A stretch of 64,000 bases of DNA from Gemmata palustris (GCF_017939745.1 NZ_JAGKQQ010000001.1:4278001-4342000), one strand, 5' to 3'; numbered from the stretch's first letter, positions 38,014 through 47,463 are shown. The notes: generated by a model not told the origin, from the letters alone. Made by a program: numbers and translations.

Positions 38014-39583
38014 TTCTTTTGCCTCCACCGCCACGGCAGCGCCGCCTGCCATCACGCACCTTTACCCCGCCGGCGCCCAGCGCGGCACTACGACCGAAGT
38101 GACCGCTGCGGGTACGCTCGACGCAACCACAAAGGTGTGGGTCAGCGGCGTGGGCGTGTCGGCGGAAGTCGCAAAGGGGAAGTTCGCGGTCACGGTCGCG
38201 AAGGACGCCACGCCGGGCACGTACTGGCTGCGTGCTCATAATGCGGAAGGCGCGAGCGCGCTGCGCCCGTTCGTGGTCGGGGTGTTGCCCGAGGTGACCG
38301 AGAAGGAGCCGAACGACGACTTCAAGAAGCCACACGTTCTCAACGACTTAGCGGTGACGATTAATGGCCGGCTCGAAAAGAGTGGCGACGTCGATTGCTT
38401 CGCGGTGCCGCTCAAGAAGGGACAGACGCTCGTCGCCTCGCTCCAGGCGAACCGCGTGCTCAACTCCCCGATGGACGGGATGTTGCAGATCCTTTCGGCC
38501 GACGGCTTCGTGGTCGAAGAGAACAACGATTTCCACGGACTCGATCCGCAACTCGCGTTCACGGCCAAGAAGGACGGCACCTACATCGCCCGCGTCTACG
38601 CTTTCCCCGCGGCGCCCGATGCGAGCATTCGCTACTTCGGCTCGGATGCGTGCGTGTACCGCCTCACGCTGACGACGGGTGCGTTCGCGGACTTCGCGCT
38701 CCCCGTTCGCGAACCCGATGCCCCACCGCAAGCCGATATCTGGGGCTGGAATTTACCCAAATCCGGGAAGCGGCTCCTCGTACCGAAGCTCGCGCCGGGA
38801 GAAGCCTTCGCAGCGCTGTCGGACCCGGAGATCGCGAACCCGGTTCCCCTTCGGGTCGAACCGCACCCGCACTTCGTTGACGTGGATCAACGCGATCGGC
38901 TCGCACACAAGTACGAAGCGCCGTTCTCACTCACCGCTCGACTGCACGCGAAGGGTTTGGCACAGCGCATTCCCCTATCGCTCAAGAAGGGGCAAGCGCT
39001 CACGCTCCAAGTTGAGAGTCGAACGCTCGGACTGGCTGTGAACCCGGTGATCGAGGTGTTCGACAAAGACGAGAAGCGCGTCGCGCGTGCGGAGCCGGCC
39101 AAGCTAAACGGCGACAGCGTGCTGTCATTTAACCCGCCGGCCGATGGAGCGTATTCGATCGCGGTGAGTGACCTGTACGGCGGCGGGGGAGGCGCACGCG
39201 ATGTGTTCGCGCTCCGCGTCCTCGAAGCGAAGCCGGACTACGACCTCACCGTTGCCGCGGATCGCTTCACGCTCACCCCGGGCACGCCGACGACGATTCC
39301 GGTCAAGATCAACCGCCAGAACGAATTCGCCAAAAACGTCGAGATCAGCGCGGAGGGACTGCCCGAAGGGGTGAAACTCGAGGCCGCCAAACCCGCGAAA
39401 GCCCAGGCTGGTGTCCTCACGGTCTCGCTCACCGCAGAAAAGCCGTGGTCGGGTTCGTTCCGGCTAATCGGCACGATCAAGGGCGAGCCGAAGTACCAGC
39501 GCACGGCCCGCTTCGCACTGACCGAGTCCGACGATACCACCGCGGACCTGTGGTTAACGGTCACTGCGCCACCGAAGAAGTAG
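37967..39583 (+). CDS. Secreted PPC-domain protein
   Basis: A 538-residue protein. Start ATG 37967 (MMKISLYLRLSALICGSFAS) gives a signal peptide; ATG 37970 is an alternative. It contains an N-terminal Ig-like/IPT-type region (ITHLYPAGAQRGTTTEVT), then a PPC (bacterial pre-peptidase C-terminal) domain with the signature PNDDFKKPHVLND...GDVDCFAVPLKKGQTL and further beta-sandwich segments (VEISAEGLPEGVKL). PPC domains sit at the C-termini of secreted peptidases and in planctomycete export cassettes; no catalytic residues are seen. Third gene of the DUF1549-DUF1501-PPC cassette. The signal peptide core is encoded by the right arm of an inverted repeat. Confidence 0.87.
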   Translation: MMKISLYLRLSALICGSFASTATAAPPAITHLYPAGAQRGTTTEVTAAGTLDATTKVWVSGVGVSAEVAKGKFAVTVAKDATPGTYWLRAHNAEGASALRPFVVGVLPEVTEKEPNDDFKKPHVLNDLAVTINGRLEKSGDVDCFAVPLKKGQTLVASLQANRVLNSPMDGMLQILSADGFVVEENNDFHGLDPQLAFTAKKDGTYIARVYAFPAAPDASIRYFGSDACVYRLTLTTGAFADFALPVREPDAPPQADIWGWNLPKSGKRLLVPKLAPGEAFAALSDPEIANPVPLRVEPHPHFVDVDQRDRLAHKYEAPFSLTARLHAKGLAQRIPLSLKKGQALTLQVESRTLGLAVNPVIEVFDKDEKRVARAEPAKLNGDSVLSFNPPADGAYSIAVSDLYGGGGGARDVFALRVLEAKPDYDLTVAADRFTLTPGTPTTIPVKINRQNEFAKNVEISAEGLPEGVKLEAAKPAKAQAGVLTVSLTAEKPWSGSFRLIGTIKGEPKYQRTARFALTESDDTTADLWLTVTAPPKK

Positions 39584-39603
39584 CCTCGATCACGAAGCTC
39601 GCC

Positions 39604-40311
39604 TCACGTCTTTCCCAAGAGTAAATCGACCACCCAGCACCCGCGCACGTGCGGCCCGGGGGCGCGGCAGTGGTCCAGGATCTCGGCGCTGTTGCACCCG
39701 GCGTCCTGGAGTGCGTCGGCCAGAATGGGCATCGCGCTAAAATCACGCGACGCATACACCTGAGCCGCGAGGGTCAGAACGTTTGTCGTAAGCCAGGACG
39801 GATCTACAGCGACGGAGCGAAACGGGTTACCCAGCACATCGCGCGCGACAGCCGGCGAGAAGATCGGATCGGGAGGCTCGCGGAAGCACAGTCGCGAATC
39901 GTCCGCGTTCAATCGCTCGGCCCAGTTCGCTGCCGAACGAGCGATATCAAACGAGATGAGTGTGCGATCACGACTCGGTATGCCGTTTTCAGTCGCATCG
40001 CAAGCATCGAGCCACCCGTCCCGGACGGCCTTCTGGTCCCGCCAGTAGCGATCCCGCATCTCGTCCACAGCGAACACGGCGGCTTCGGCGAAGTACGCCG
40101 CGCGACTCAGTTCGTCGCCGGTCGCGAGGCCGTCGGCGAACAGTTCGCTTATCTCGACTGCCCCCCGGCTCCCGTCGTTCACGAGCCAATCCCAGGCGAG
40201 CCGGCAGCACCCGCACGCGATCAAGCGGGCCTTGCGGTCGCTCGCGGACTCACACACGACCGCAGCGATCGCTTCGTCGTCGGTACCCGCCAGCCATTCC
40301 GCTTCGGTCAC
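39604..40311 (-). CDS. Planctomycete hypothetical protein, paralogue family with C-terminal CWVVDLLLGK
   Basis: A 235-residue protein starting MTEAEWLAGTDDEAIAAVVC. It has no domain I can name, but the sequence pieces (SDRKARLIACGCCRLAWDW at residues 24-42, then LADALQDAGCNSAEILDHCR and HVRGCWVVDLLLGK at the end) follow a paralogue family common in Gemmata-like genomes. It is the last gene of a three-gene minus-strand unit, 13 bases after the stop of the TIGR02996/LRR gene. Cys-rich character could indicate metal binding, but that is inference. Confidence 0.8.
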   Translation of the reverse strand: MTEAEWLAGTDDEAIAAVVCESASDRKARLIACGCCRLAWDWLVNDGSRGAVEISELFADGLATGDELSRAAYFAEAAVFAVDEMRDRYWRDQKAVRDGWLDACDATENGIPSRDRTLISFDIARSAANWAERLNADDSRLCFREPPDPIFSPAVARDVLGNPFRSVAVDPSWLTTNVLTLAAQVYASRDFSAMPILADALQDAGCNSAEILDHCRAPGPHVRGCWVVDLLLGKT

Positions 40312-40324
40312 GGGCGATCCTCCG

Positions 40325-41113
40325 TCAGTGCAGGGCGTCCCCGAACCGGCGCTCCAGCACGGCCCAGTTGCGGTCGCGGATCGAGTTCTTGGTGATGTGG
40401 AGTTCCTTCAGTTGGCCCAGGTACTCGCTCTGGGCCAGGGCCCGCGCGCCCCGGTCGGTAATGCGGTTGCCGCGCACGTCCAGTTCTTCGAGCCCGCGCA
40501 GTTGCGGCATGTTCGCCAGTGCAACCGCGCCCCCGGTGCGGATGTCGTTGTCGGCCAGCAGCAGCACGCGCAACCGCGACAGGTCCGGGTGGGCCGCGAA
40601 CAGTTCCATGTCGCTCGCGTTCAGCTCCAGCCCCTCCAGATCGATGCACTCCAGGCGCGAGAGGAACCGGGACGCGAACAGCGGTTCGGTCCACCAGGCG
40701 TAGACGCCGCACACCTGGTCCCAGATGCGGCACGTGGTGAACTTCACCCGCGTGAGGGGCGTGTACTCGAACCACGTCTCCGCGTGCTGGAGGAACGCGC
40801 TCGCGGGCACGTCGAGGGCCTGCACGAACCCGCGCACGAACACGGCCTCGCGCGCCGCGGGGCGAAAGGGCGCGAGCCACTCGGCGCTGTGGGCTTTTAG
40901 CAGCGCGGCGCGGCGGGCGAACAGCACGGCCCGGCGGCGCTCGTCCTCGTCGGTGCCCGGCGGCGTGCGGGCCAGTTCGATCTCGGTACGAATGAAGTCC
41001 GCGCGCCCGGCCCGGCCGTGCTCTTCGAGCCAATCGGCGAACACGAGCCGGACCGTATCGTCGGCCGGTTCGTCGCAAATCGCTTTGAGAAACGTCCGCT
41101 CGTCGTTGCTCAT
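40325..41113 (-). CDS. TIGR02996 domain leucine-rich-repeat protein
   Basis: A 262-residue protein with the N-terminal TIGR02996 repeat-companion domain (ERTFLKAICDEPADDTVRLV then FADWLEEHGRAGRADFIR), followed by about four leucine-rich repeats (LARLRVLLLADNDI-type: LSRLRVLLLADNDIRTGGAV, LRGLEELDVRGNRITDRGAR, LGQLKELHITKNSI). TIGR02996 is a planctomycete family domain found in front of repeats; function unknown, presumably protein binding. Ends 13 bases before the next gene of the unit and begins 24 bases after the preceding one, so co-transcription is likely. Confidence 0.9.
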   Translation of the reverse strand: MSNDERTFLKAICDEPADDTVRLVFADWLEEHGRAGRADFIRTEIELARTPPGTDEDERRRAVLFARRAALLKAHSAEWLAPFRPAAREAVFVRGFVQALDVPASAFLQHAETWFEYTPLTRVKFTTCRIWDQVCGVYAWWTEPLFASRFLSRLECIDLEGLELNASDMELFAAHPDLSRLRVLLLADNDIRTGGAVALANMPQLRGLEELDVRGNRITDRGARALAQSEYLGQLKELHITKNSIRDRNWAVLERRFGDALH

Positions 41114-41137
41114 AACACCATCGTACCAAATGACCGG

Positions 41138-42469
41138 TCACCAGCCCCAGATGTCAATGTTCCCGCGCCCGAACCGGGAACAGAGTTGGGCCTTCGCTTG
41201 CGCCCCGAAATTGTTCCGGCTCACGCGCAGGTAGCGCAGGTCGCGCCAGTGGACCGATCCGGCGAGGGTCGCCGCCCCCCGGTCGCCCAGTTCGACGGCG
41301 GACAGATCGAGGTCGATCACGGTTCCCAGGCCGGGCCACGCTGCCAACACTTCGGCCCCCGCGTCACCAAGTTGAGTTTGCTGCAATCCGATGTGTATCG
41401 GGCGGAACCGGCGAGCCGAGAGCAGCGATCGAACGCCCGCATCAGTAATGTTTCGATTGAACGCCAAGTTTAGCGATTTCACACTCTCGAGCCCCGGCCA
41501 CGCGGCCAGCGCCTCAAGGGCCGCGTCGGTAAGTCCGTTGGAACTCAGGTCGAGCGCGACCAGGTCTGTGATGTGAGGGGAACGGGCCAGCGCGCGGGCA
41601 CCGGTGTCCCCGCACATCGCGCCGCGCAGGTCCAGGAACCGGAGCGCGCTGAGTGGCGCGGTAGCGATGACCTCGGGCGCCCACTCCGCGGCCCGGCGCG
41701 GCTCGAACCGGCGCACGCGCGAGGCGAACGGGGTGTGCAGCATCCGTTCGAGGGTATCGCGCGAGACGTGCGGGCAGTGCAACTTGAGCGCAGTCGGACG
41801 CAAGTGGGGCGCCGCGGCCAGCACGTTAAGCGCGGAATCGCTGCAATCCAGGCGCCCCAAATCGAGCACCCGCACGGCCGCGAGGTGAGGGCATTCGACA
41901 AACGGCGCGAAGAATTCCGCCTCGCACGGCACGCTGGCAAGGAAGCCGAACCGGAGCGCGCGGATGCGTTCGAGTTGTCGGCACTCCGGCACGAGAGCGC
42001 GTGCCTCTGAATCGACACGAGACAAATCCAGTGACTCGACCGGGTGCCGCTCCCACAAGCGATCCGGGTTCCGCACGAGCGGTTCGAGCGGGAGCGAGAC
42101 GTGCCCCACGAACCCGCGGGAAAAGCCGGCGTCGTCGATCGCGGTCCCGGCCACCGCGAACTCGGGCAGTTCGGCCGCCCACGCCCGGCGGTTCGCGCTC
42201 AGCAGTTCGCTTTCGCGCCGCAACAGTGCGACCCGCTCGGCCGTGTCGTGCGGGCGGAACTGGCACCCGTCCGCGCTCTGGAGCGTACCGAACGTGTCTG
42301 GTAGGTCGCTCTCCTCCGCGCGTAAACGCGCGAGTTCGATCTGCACCCGAACGAATTCCGCGCGCGGGGCACCGCCGTGCTCCTCGAGCCAGTCGGCGAA
42401 CATCAGGCGCGGCGTGTCCTCGTCCGGGTGGGCCAGGATCGCGGACAGCAGGGCGTCGTGGTCGGACAT
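41138..42469 (-). CDS. TIGR02996 domain leucine-rich-repeat protein
   Basis: A 443-residue protein. ATG 42469 (MSDHDALLSAILAHPDEDTP) is chosen since TIGR02996 proteins begin this way; the longer frame adds 19 residues. The repeat-companion domain (RLMFADWLEEHGGAPRAEFV) is followed by about nine LRR-like units (for example ALRFLDLRGAMCGDTGARAL, SVKSLNLAFNRNITDAGVRS, VIDLDLSAVELGDRGAATL). First gene of the three-gene minus-strand unit; it is divergent from the glycosidase-like gene, sharing a 77-base promoter region. Function is unknown; LRR stretches suggest protein-protein contact. Confidence 0.9.
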   Translation of the reverse strand: MSDHDALLSAILAHPDEDTPRLMFADWLEEHGGAPRAEFVRVQIELARLRAEESDLPDTFGTLQSADGCQFRPHDTAERVALLRRESELLSANRRAWAAELPEFAVAGTAIDDAGFSRGFVGHVSLPLEPLVRNPDRLWERHPVESLDLSRVDSEARALVPECRQLERIRALRFGFLASVPCEAEFFAPFVECPHLAAVRVLDLGRLDCSDSALNVLAAAPHLRPTALKLHCPHVSRDTLERMLHTPFASRVRRFEPRRAAEWAPEVIATAPLSALRFLDLRGAMCGDTGARALARSPHITDLVALDLSSNGLTDAALEALAAWPGLESVKSLNLAFNRNITDAGVRSLLSARRFRPIHIGLQQTQLGDAGAEVLAAWPGLGTVIDLDLSAVELGDRGAATLAGSVHWRDLRYLRVSRNNFGAQAKAQLCSRFGRGNIDIWGW

Positions 42470-42546
42470 GGGGCACCGGGCGTCGGGTTCTGTACTATAA
42501 CCGGGTTCGCGCGCCGATTCAGCCACAGCACGCCAGCGACCCCACC

Positions 42547-45357
42547 ATGAGCGAAGACCGTCAACTGCACCTGCTCTCGTCGTACCGGCTCGCGACCTCG
42601 TACCCGCTCCAGCAGACCCCGGACGAAGTGGCCGCGTGGCTCAACGGGTTCGCCGCGCTCTGGCACCCGGCCGCGCTCGCCGGGGCGGTGCAAGCGCCGC
42701 AAGCGTCCAGTTCTTACGACCACGATCTCCCGCGCAGCGGGTTCGTGTACTGCGTGCCCGAAGGCCCGCACTTGTTCCAGCCCGACGACTGGGACCGGCG
42801 CGTCGAACAGGCCGGGGCCGCCGTCTTCCGCGCGACCGCGTCGCGGAGCGAAACGATTGAGCGCCTGTTGGCCGCGCTCCGAGAAGCGGGCCAATCGGGG
42901 CCGCTGTTCGATGTGCCCCCGGAAGCCGTGCGGCTCTTCGCCGGGTTGGGTTACGGCTACCAGATGCTCGACACGCTCTACGAGGCGATGGACCACGAGA
43001 AGCTGCTCGACGCTCCCGGGTTCTGGGCCGACGTGGTCGCCGCACGCGACGCACTGGAACGCGGCGAGGATTACAAGTCGCCTCTGAAGAGCGCGGCCGA
43101 GAAGCTCCAAGCCGGGCGCGAGCCGGTCTATTCCGGTTCCCTCTACTGGCTCGACTGGGTTCACATCGACCCCAAGAACTTCGACGCGCCGTGGCCCGCG
43201 TCGCTCGCGGCCGGGTTGCCGATCACGGTACTCGCTTCCGGCGAAACACTGGAGCAACTCGCGGAGCAGGCGCCCGAGCGCTTCAGCGAGCTCAAAGCGA
43301 AGATCCCGCCCGATTTGCCGCAAGCCGTGGACCTGTGCTGCGGATCGTACCGCGACCGCGAAGACGCGCTCATGCCCGTTGAGAGCCAGTTGTGGAACCT
43401 CCGCGCCGCGCGCCGCGCCGCGCACAAACTATTCGGTGTCGAACCCGCGGTATACGGCCGTAAGAAGAGCGCGTTCCACCCGCAGCTCCCCGGCTGGCTC
43501 ACGCACATGGGCTTCAAGCACGCGGTCCTGGTCAGCTCCGACGGCGGACTGATTCCCAGCATCCGGGCGTCCGCGGTGAACTGGCCCGGTCCCGACGGCA
43601 AAGCGGTCGAAGCGTTCACGCGCGAACCGCTCCCGGCCCACGACCCGCACACGTTCTTCAACCTCGTCTACCACCTGCACCAGGCCACGAGCTACGACTC
43701 CGCGCCCACGGTGTCGCTCTCTCACAAGGGCGAAGCCGCGTTCGCGACGTACCACGACCTACTCGCGCTGGCCGACCTCGCGCCCGTATTCGGCGACTGG
43801 ACCAACCTGAGCCGCTACTTCGGCGGCGCGACGAGCGGCGACTACATCGGCGTGCAGTCGGCCGACGAGTTCTTCGCGGACTACCTTGATGACCGCACGA
43901 CGAACTTGCACCGCCCGGACCCGGTGAGCGGGTTCCCGCGCCACCTCCGGCTCCGGCGCCGCATCGACTCGGCCTTCACGCTCGCCGCGCTCCACCGCGC
44001 GCTCACGCCGCCCACCCCGGAAGACGAGGACGCGCTGCGGGCGCTGGCCGAAGCCGAGGACGCGATCGAAGTGCGCGGGGTGAACGTGGGGTTCGAGGAA
44101 GAACCTACCGCCCTCACCACGCTCGAAACGCACTGGGCGAAGAAGCTCGCGGACCGCATTCAGGCGCGCTCGGCCGAGGGGCAGCCGGGATTGATGGTGT
44201 TCAACCCCTGCGGGTTCACGCGGCGCGTGGCGCTGGAGATCGAGGGCTTTCGCGGCGCGATCCCGGTCGCCGATCCGGTAAAGGCCGCGGAGTTCAGCGG
44301 CACGACCGCGCGGCTCGTTGTGGAAGTCCCGTCGCTGGGGTTCGCGTGGGTGCCGCGCGCGGGGAGCGCCGCGCCGCCGAAGCCGCGCATCAAGCTCGCG
44401 GAGGGCTTGACCGTGCGGAACGAGTTCATCGAGTGCGACGTGGACGCGACCACCGGCGGCATCCGCTCGTTCCGCGACCTGCGCACCCGCGCGACGCGGT
44501 TCGGCCAGCAGTTGGTGTTCAACCCGGGCAGCAAGATGATCGCCCGCGACGTCCGCGTGACGCACAGCGGTGCGGCCCTCGGCGAGATCGTGAGCACGGG
44601 CGACCTGATCGACGAGCGCGACGAGATCCTCGCGACCTTTAAACAGCGCGTGCGGGCGTGGCTCGGCCGGCCGGTGCTGGAACTGCGCATCGAACTCGAT
44701 GTGAAGCACCAGCCGACGGGGTACCCGTGGCACGCTTTTTACGGCTCGCGGTTCGGGTGGCGCGACGAGCGCGCGGTCCTGTTCCGCGGGGTGAACGGCG
44801 CGAACGCGCAAACGGGGTACACGCGCCCGGTCTCGCCCGATTACCTCGAAATCCGGCTCGGCGCGGAGCGCTCGTTCCTCTTCACGGGCGGGCTGCCGTT
44901 CGTTCAGCGCCACGGGGCGCGCATGGCGGACGTGATCCTGGCCCCCGAGGGCGAACAAGCGCGCACCTTCGACTTGCTCCTCGCGACCGACCGCGACGTG
45001 CCGATGCAGACCGCGCAGGGATGGGTGTCACCGTCGCCGGTGGTGCTCACCGAGAAAGGCCCGCCCGCGATCGGCGCGTCCGGCTGGCTCGCGCACGTCG
45101 ATATGCCGAGCTTCTTGCTGATGAGCCTGCGCCCGTGCGAGCCAAGTGAAGGGTCGAATCGCGCGGTCGCCGGCTCGCTCATCGAAACGACGGGGTTCAG
45201 CGGCTCGGCCGAACTGCGCTTCGCACGCGATCCCAATACCGCGGCGCTCGTCGATGGAATGGGGAACGTGCTCCAACCGCTCGCCATGAACGGCGACGCG
45301 ATCCCGCTCGAATACTCCGCCGGCGAAACGCTGCGCGTGAAAGCCGAGTGGATCTGA
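42547..45357 (+). CDS. Large glycosidase-like protein (GH38/GH57-type, alpha-mannosidase-related, tentative)
   Basis: A 936-residue protein from ATG 42547 (MSEDRQLHLLSSYRLATSYP). Upstream frame extension (from 42001) is antisense to the LRR gene and rejected. The N-terminal half has the aromatic and Asp/His-rich character of glycoside hydrolase families 38/57 (YQMLDTLYEAMDHEK, AVDLCCGSYRDREDALMPVE, GFKHAVLVSSDG), and the C-terminal half the beta-rich part expected of GH38 (LEIEGFRGAIPV, NEFIECDVDATTGGIRSFRD, WHAFYGSRFGWRDERAVLFR). I could not identify the catalytic residues with certainty. If correct it cleaves alpha-mannosyl or related glycans in the cytoplasm (no signal peptide). Other possibility: a non-catalytic carbohydrate-active relative. 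Confidence 0.6.
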   Translation: MSEDRQLHLLSSYRLATSYPLQQTPDEVAAWLNGFAALWHPAALAGAVQAPQASSSYDHDLPRSGFVYCVPEGPHLFQPDDWDRRVEQAGAAVFRATASRSETIERLLAALREAGQSGPLFDVPPEAVRLFAGLGYGYQMLDTLYEAMDHEKLLDAPGFWADVVAARDALERGEDYKSPLKSAAEKLQAGREPVYSGSLYWLDWVHIDPKNFDAPWPASLAAGLPITVLASGETLEQLAEQAPERFSELKAKIPPDLPQAVDLCCGSYRDREDALMPVESQLWNLRAARRAAHKLFGVEPAVYGRKKSAFHPQLPGWLTHMGFKHAVLVSSDGGLIPSIRASAVNWPGPDGKAVEAFTREPLPAHDPHTFFNLVYHLHQATSYDSAPTVSLSHKGEAAFATYHDLLALADLAPVFGDWTNLSRYFGGATSGDYIGVQSADEFFADYLDDRTTNLHRPDPVSGFPRHLRLRRRIDSAFTLAALHRALTPPTPEDEDALRALAEAEDAIEVRGVNVGFEEEPTALTTLETHWAKKLADRIQARSAEGQPGLMVFNPCGFTRRVALEIEGFRGAIPVADPVKAAEFSGTTARLVVEVPSLGFAWVPRAGSAAPPKPRIKLAEGLTVRNEFIECDVDATTGGIRSFRDLRTRATRFGQQLVFNPGSKMIARDVRVTHSGAALGEIVSTGDLIDERDEILATFKQRVRAWLGRPVLELRIELDVKHQPTGYPWHAFYGSRFGWRDERAVLFRGVNGANAQTGYTRPVSPDYLEIRLGAERSFLFTGGLPFVQRHGARMADVILAPEGEQARTFDLLLATDRDVPMQTAQGWVSPSPVVLTEKGPPAIGASGWLAHVDMPSFLLMSLRPCEPSEGSNRAVAGSLIETTGFSGSAELRFARDPNTAALVDGMGNVLQPLAMNGDAIPLEYSAGETLRVKAEWI

Positions 45358-45386
45358 TATCGCGTCGAGATCGTCGTGGAGTCCGA

Positions 45387-45484
45387 ACGAGCCGCGACCG
45401 CCAGGGAGCGGGAGGCGCGGTCAGTTCCTAATCACCCCGTGTGCCACCCGAGCCGCACCCGCTCCCTTGCGGTCGCGGCTCGTT
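45387..45484. repeat. REP-type repeat pair, locus 4
   Basis: Two facing copies, cgagccgcgaccgccagggagcgggagg and its inverse ctcccttgcggtcgcggctcg, with a 40-base spacer, forming one hairpin 29 bases after the glycosidase-like gene stop. A little beyond it the text is non-coding up to the next gene start at 45733. Confidence 0.85.
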
Positions 45485-45732
45485 ACCACAAGGCCGAGTG
45501 GATCTAACCATCCCTGCGGTCGGGTTGCGGATTGCAATCCGACCACGGCATTTCGCACGAATTCCTGCCACGTCCCCTAACTGTCCGTTGTCCGCAACTC
45601 CTATCTGCAAAATCACTTCCATCGCCCGCACTGATCCGGCACGGTCGGTGCGATAGCCCCTCGCACGCACCTATCGGGCCGGCGTTCGAGCTGCCATCCG
45701 GCGAGCCGCCCGTTGCGTTCTGGACCCACTCA

Positions 45733-47151
45733 ATGAATGCCCGCGATCTGTATTTCGTGATCCCCACGTACCGGCTCCGCGACGTGGGCGAGACGGTCGA
45801 AGCCTACGACGAGCACTTCCGGCGCAACGGCCACTCACCGAAGATCATCGTGTTCGATGACTCCAGCCCGGCCGCACAAGAGAAGTATTACCCGCTCCTC
45901 GAGCGGACCCGCACTTACAACGAGGTGTTCTACGTCGGTCCGCGGGAGAAGGAGGAGTTCACCGCGTACCTGGGCAAGCGCCTGCGCGACAAGCGCCTCG
46001 ACGGACTGGTGAAGAACCTGTTCCGCCCGAGCTACGGCGGGAACCGCAACTGTGCCCTCATGTACACGCTCGGCGGACTGGTGGTATCGGCCGATGACGA
46101 CATGCGCCCCTACGCACTCATGGAAGACAGCCTGGAATCGCTCGACGAGGGCGAAATCAGCCGCGGGCGACTCCACCGCGTGAACCAGAACGGGTACGTC
46201 AGGAAGTCGTTCGACGTGCTCGGGTCGTTCCTCGACGTGCTGGGCAAAAAGGCCGGTGACGTGCCGGCCAACTACGAAGCCGGCGAGGTGCTGGTGGACA
46301 CGGCAATGGACCTGGAAACGAACGCGACCAAGGGCGTGAGCCGGGAGAACTCGCTGTTGCTGCAAAAGGGCGCGGTCCACCCGGACGCGGTCGTGAAGAT
46401 GGCCCAGACGTTCCGATCGGGAACGAACGACGTGGACGCTCTCGACTTCGCCGAACTGTTCCTGGCCAACGAGGAGCAAGTGGACCCGGACGAACTGAAC
46501 GAGCTCTACGTACTGGTCAACTTCCGCCCGGCGGTCACCAAGTTGAACTGGCGAATGGATTGCGGCGTGGCCGGGTACGACAACACGTTCGGCCTCCCGC
46601 CGTTCTTCCCCACCCGGCTCCGGTTCGAGGACTACGTGTACCGGCTGTGGGTGCGGCAGGATCAGGTTGCCGCCGCACACGTGGACGCTGCCCAGAACCA
46701 CACCAAATCGAACTACATGCGGAACCCGGTGGCGGCCGAGGTCTTCAACGAGGAAGTGTGCAACCTGCTCAAGCGGAAGATCAAGGACACGCTCAGCCAC
46801 ACGGACGAGTTGACCATCGGGTTCGATTACGCCGGGGAGGTAACGGCCGAGGACGCAGCGCGGAGCCTGGACAAAGTAGCGGCCATACACGCTCGCGCAG
46901 TAGAGGCGGCCGGGGCCGCGCGGCCCGAACGGGCGGACGCTTTGCGCCTGTTTGCGGCCAATCTGCAGAAGGCGTTCTACAGCTTCGAGCCGGACTTCTT
47001 CCAGCAGAACCTGCTGCGCATCGCGGACGACGTGGTATCGGTCATCAAGGGGTCGATCGAACTGTGGCCGACGCTCGTCGAGATTTGCTACTTCGAGAAG
47101 GACCGCCGCGGACTCCCGCAAGTGCGGGTGAACAACCAGAAGCGCACGTGA
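45733..47151 (+). CDS. Glycosyltransferase, GT-A type
   Basis: A 472-residue protein. Start ATG 45733 (MNARDLYFVIPTYRLRDVGE); the longer frame from 45532 has no similarity. It begins with the nucleotide-sugar transferase pattern VIPTYRLRDVGETVEAYDEH, and an Asp triplet occurs in SADDDMRPY (D121-D123) as a metal-binding DxD-type site. The C-terminal third is helical (AEDAARSLDKVAAIHARAVE). It should move a sugar from a nucleotide-sugar donor to an unknown acceptor; the acceptor cannot be inferred. No membrane segment is visible. Follows the glycosidase-like gene after 375 bases with an intervening REP hairpin. Confidence 0.72.
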   Translation: MNARDLYFVIPTYRLRDVGETVEAYDEHFRRNGHSPKIIVFDDSSPAAQEKYYPLLERTRTYNEVFYVGPREKEEFTAYLGKRLRDKRLDGLVKNLFRPSYGGNRNCALMYTLGGLVVSADDDMRPYALMEDSLESLDEGEISRGRLHRVNQNGYVRKSFDVLGSFLDVLGKKAGDVPANYEAGEVLVDTAMDLETNATKGVSRENSLLLQKGAVHPDAVVKMAQTFRSGTNDVDALDFAELFLANEEQVDPDELNELYVLVNFRPAVTKLNWRMDCGVAGYDNTFGLPPFFPTRLRFEDYVYRLWVRQDQVAAAHVDAAQNHTKSNYMRNPVAAEVFNEEVCNLLKRKIKDTLSHTDELTIGFDYAGEVTAEDAARSLDKVAAIHARAVEAAGAARPERADALRLFAANLQKAFYSFEPDFFQQNLLRIADDVVSVIKGSIELWPTLVEICYFEKDRRGLPQVRVNNQKRT

Positions 47152-47239
47152 CTGCGTGGGCACCCGCGCTCGACGAATCCGCGAAGCGAATTGCTCAACT
47201 GTGCTACCGAGTAGTTCGCAAACAACCCCGATAGTGGAT

Positions 47240-47445
47240 GAGCCGCGCCCGCAAGGAAGCGGTTGCGACCAGTTCCTGGAGTTGCACCCGGCGTTCGGGG
47301 ACTGAGTGGGAGGAGCCGCGCCCACAAGAAAGCGGTTGCGACCAAGCCAATGACAAGTGCATCAGCCGTACAGCGCCTCTATAACGAGCCGCGCCCGCAA
47401 GGAAGCGGGAGTCGCAACCACTTCCTTGCGGGCGCGGCTCGTTAT
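47240..47445. repeat. REP-type repeat cluster, variant family (gagccgcgcccgcaaggaagcgg), locus 5
   Basis: Three direct copies and one inverted copy of gagccgcgcccgcaaggaagcggttgcgacc, a variant with cgcccgcaaggaag in place of cgaccgcaagggag. It lies after the glycosyltransferase and before the small coiled-coil gene on the other strand. Confidence 0.85.
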
Positions 47446-47463
47446 GAGGTCACCAAACGCAAA

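Noticed and set aside
42001..42546. Upstream extension of the glycosidase-like gene
   Set aside because: Overlaps the LRR gene on the opposite strand and reads as Arg-rich nonsense; the ATG at 42547 is the natural start.
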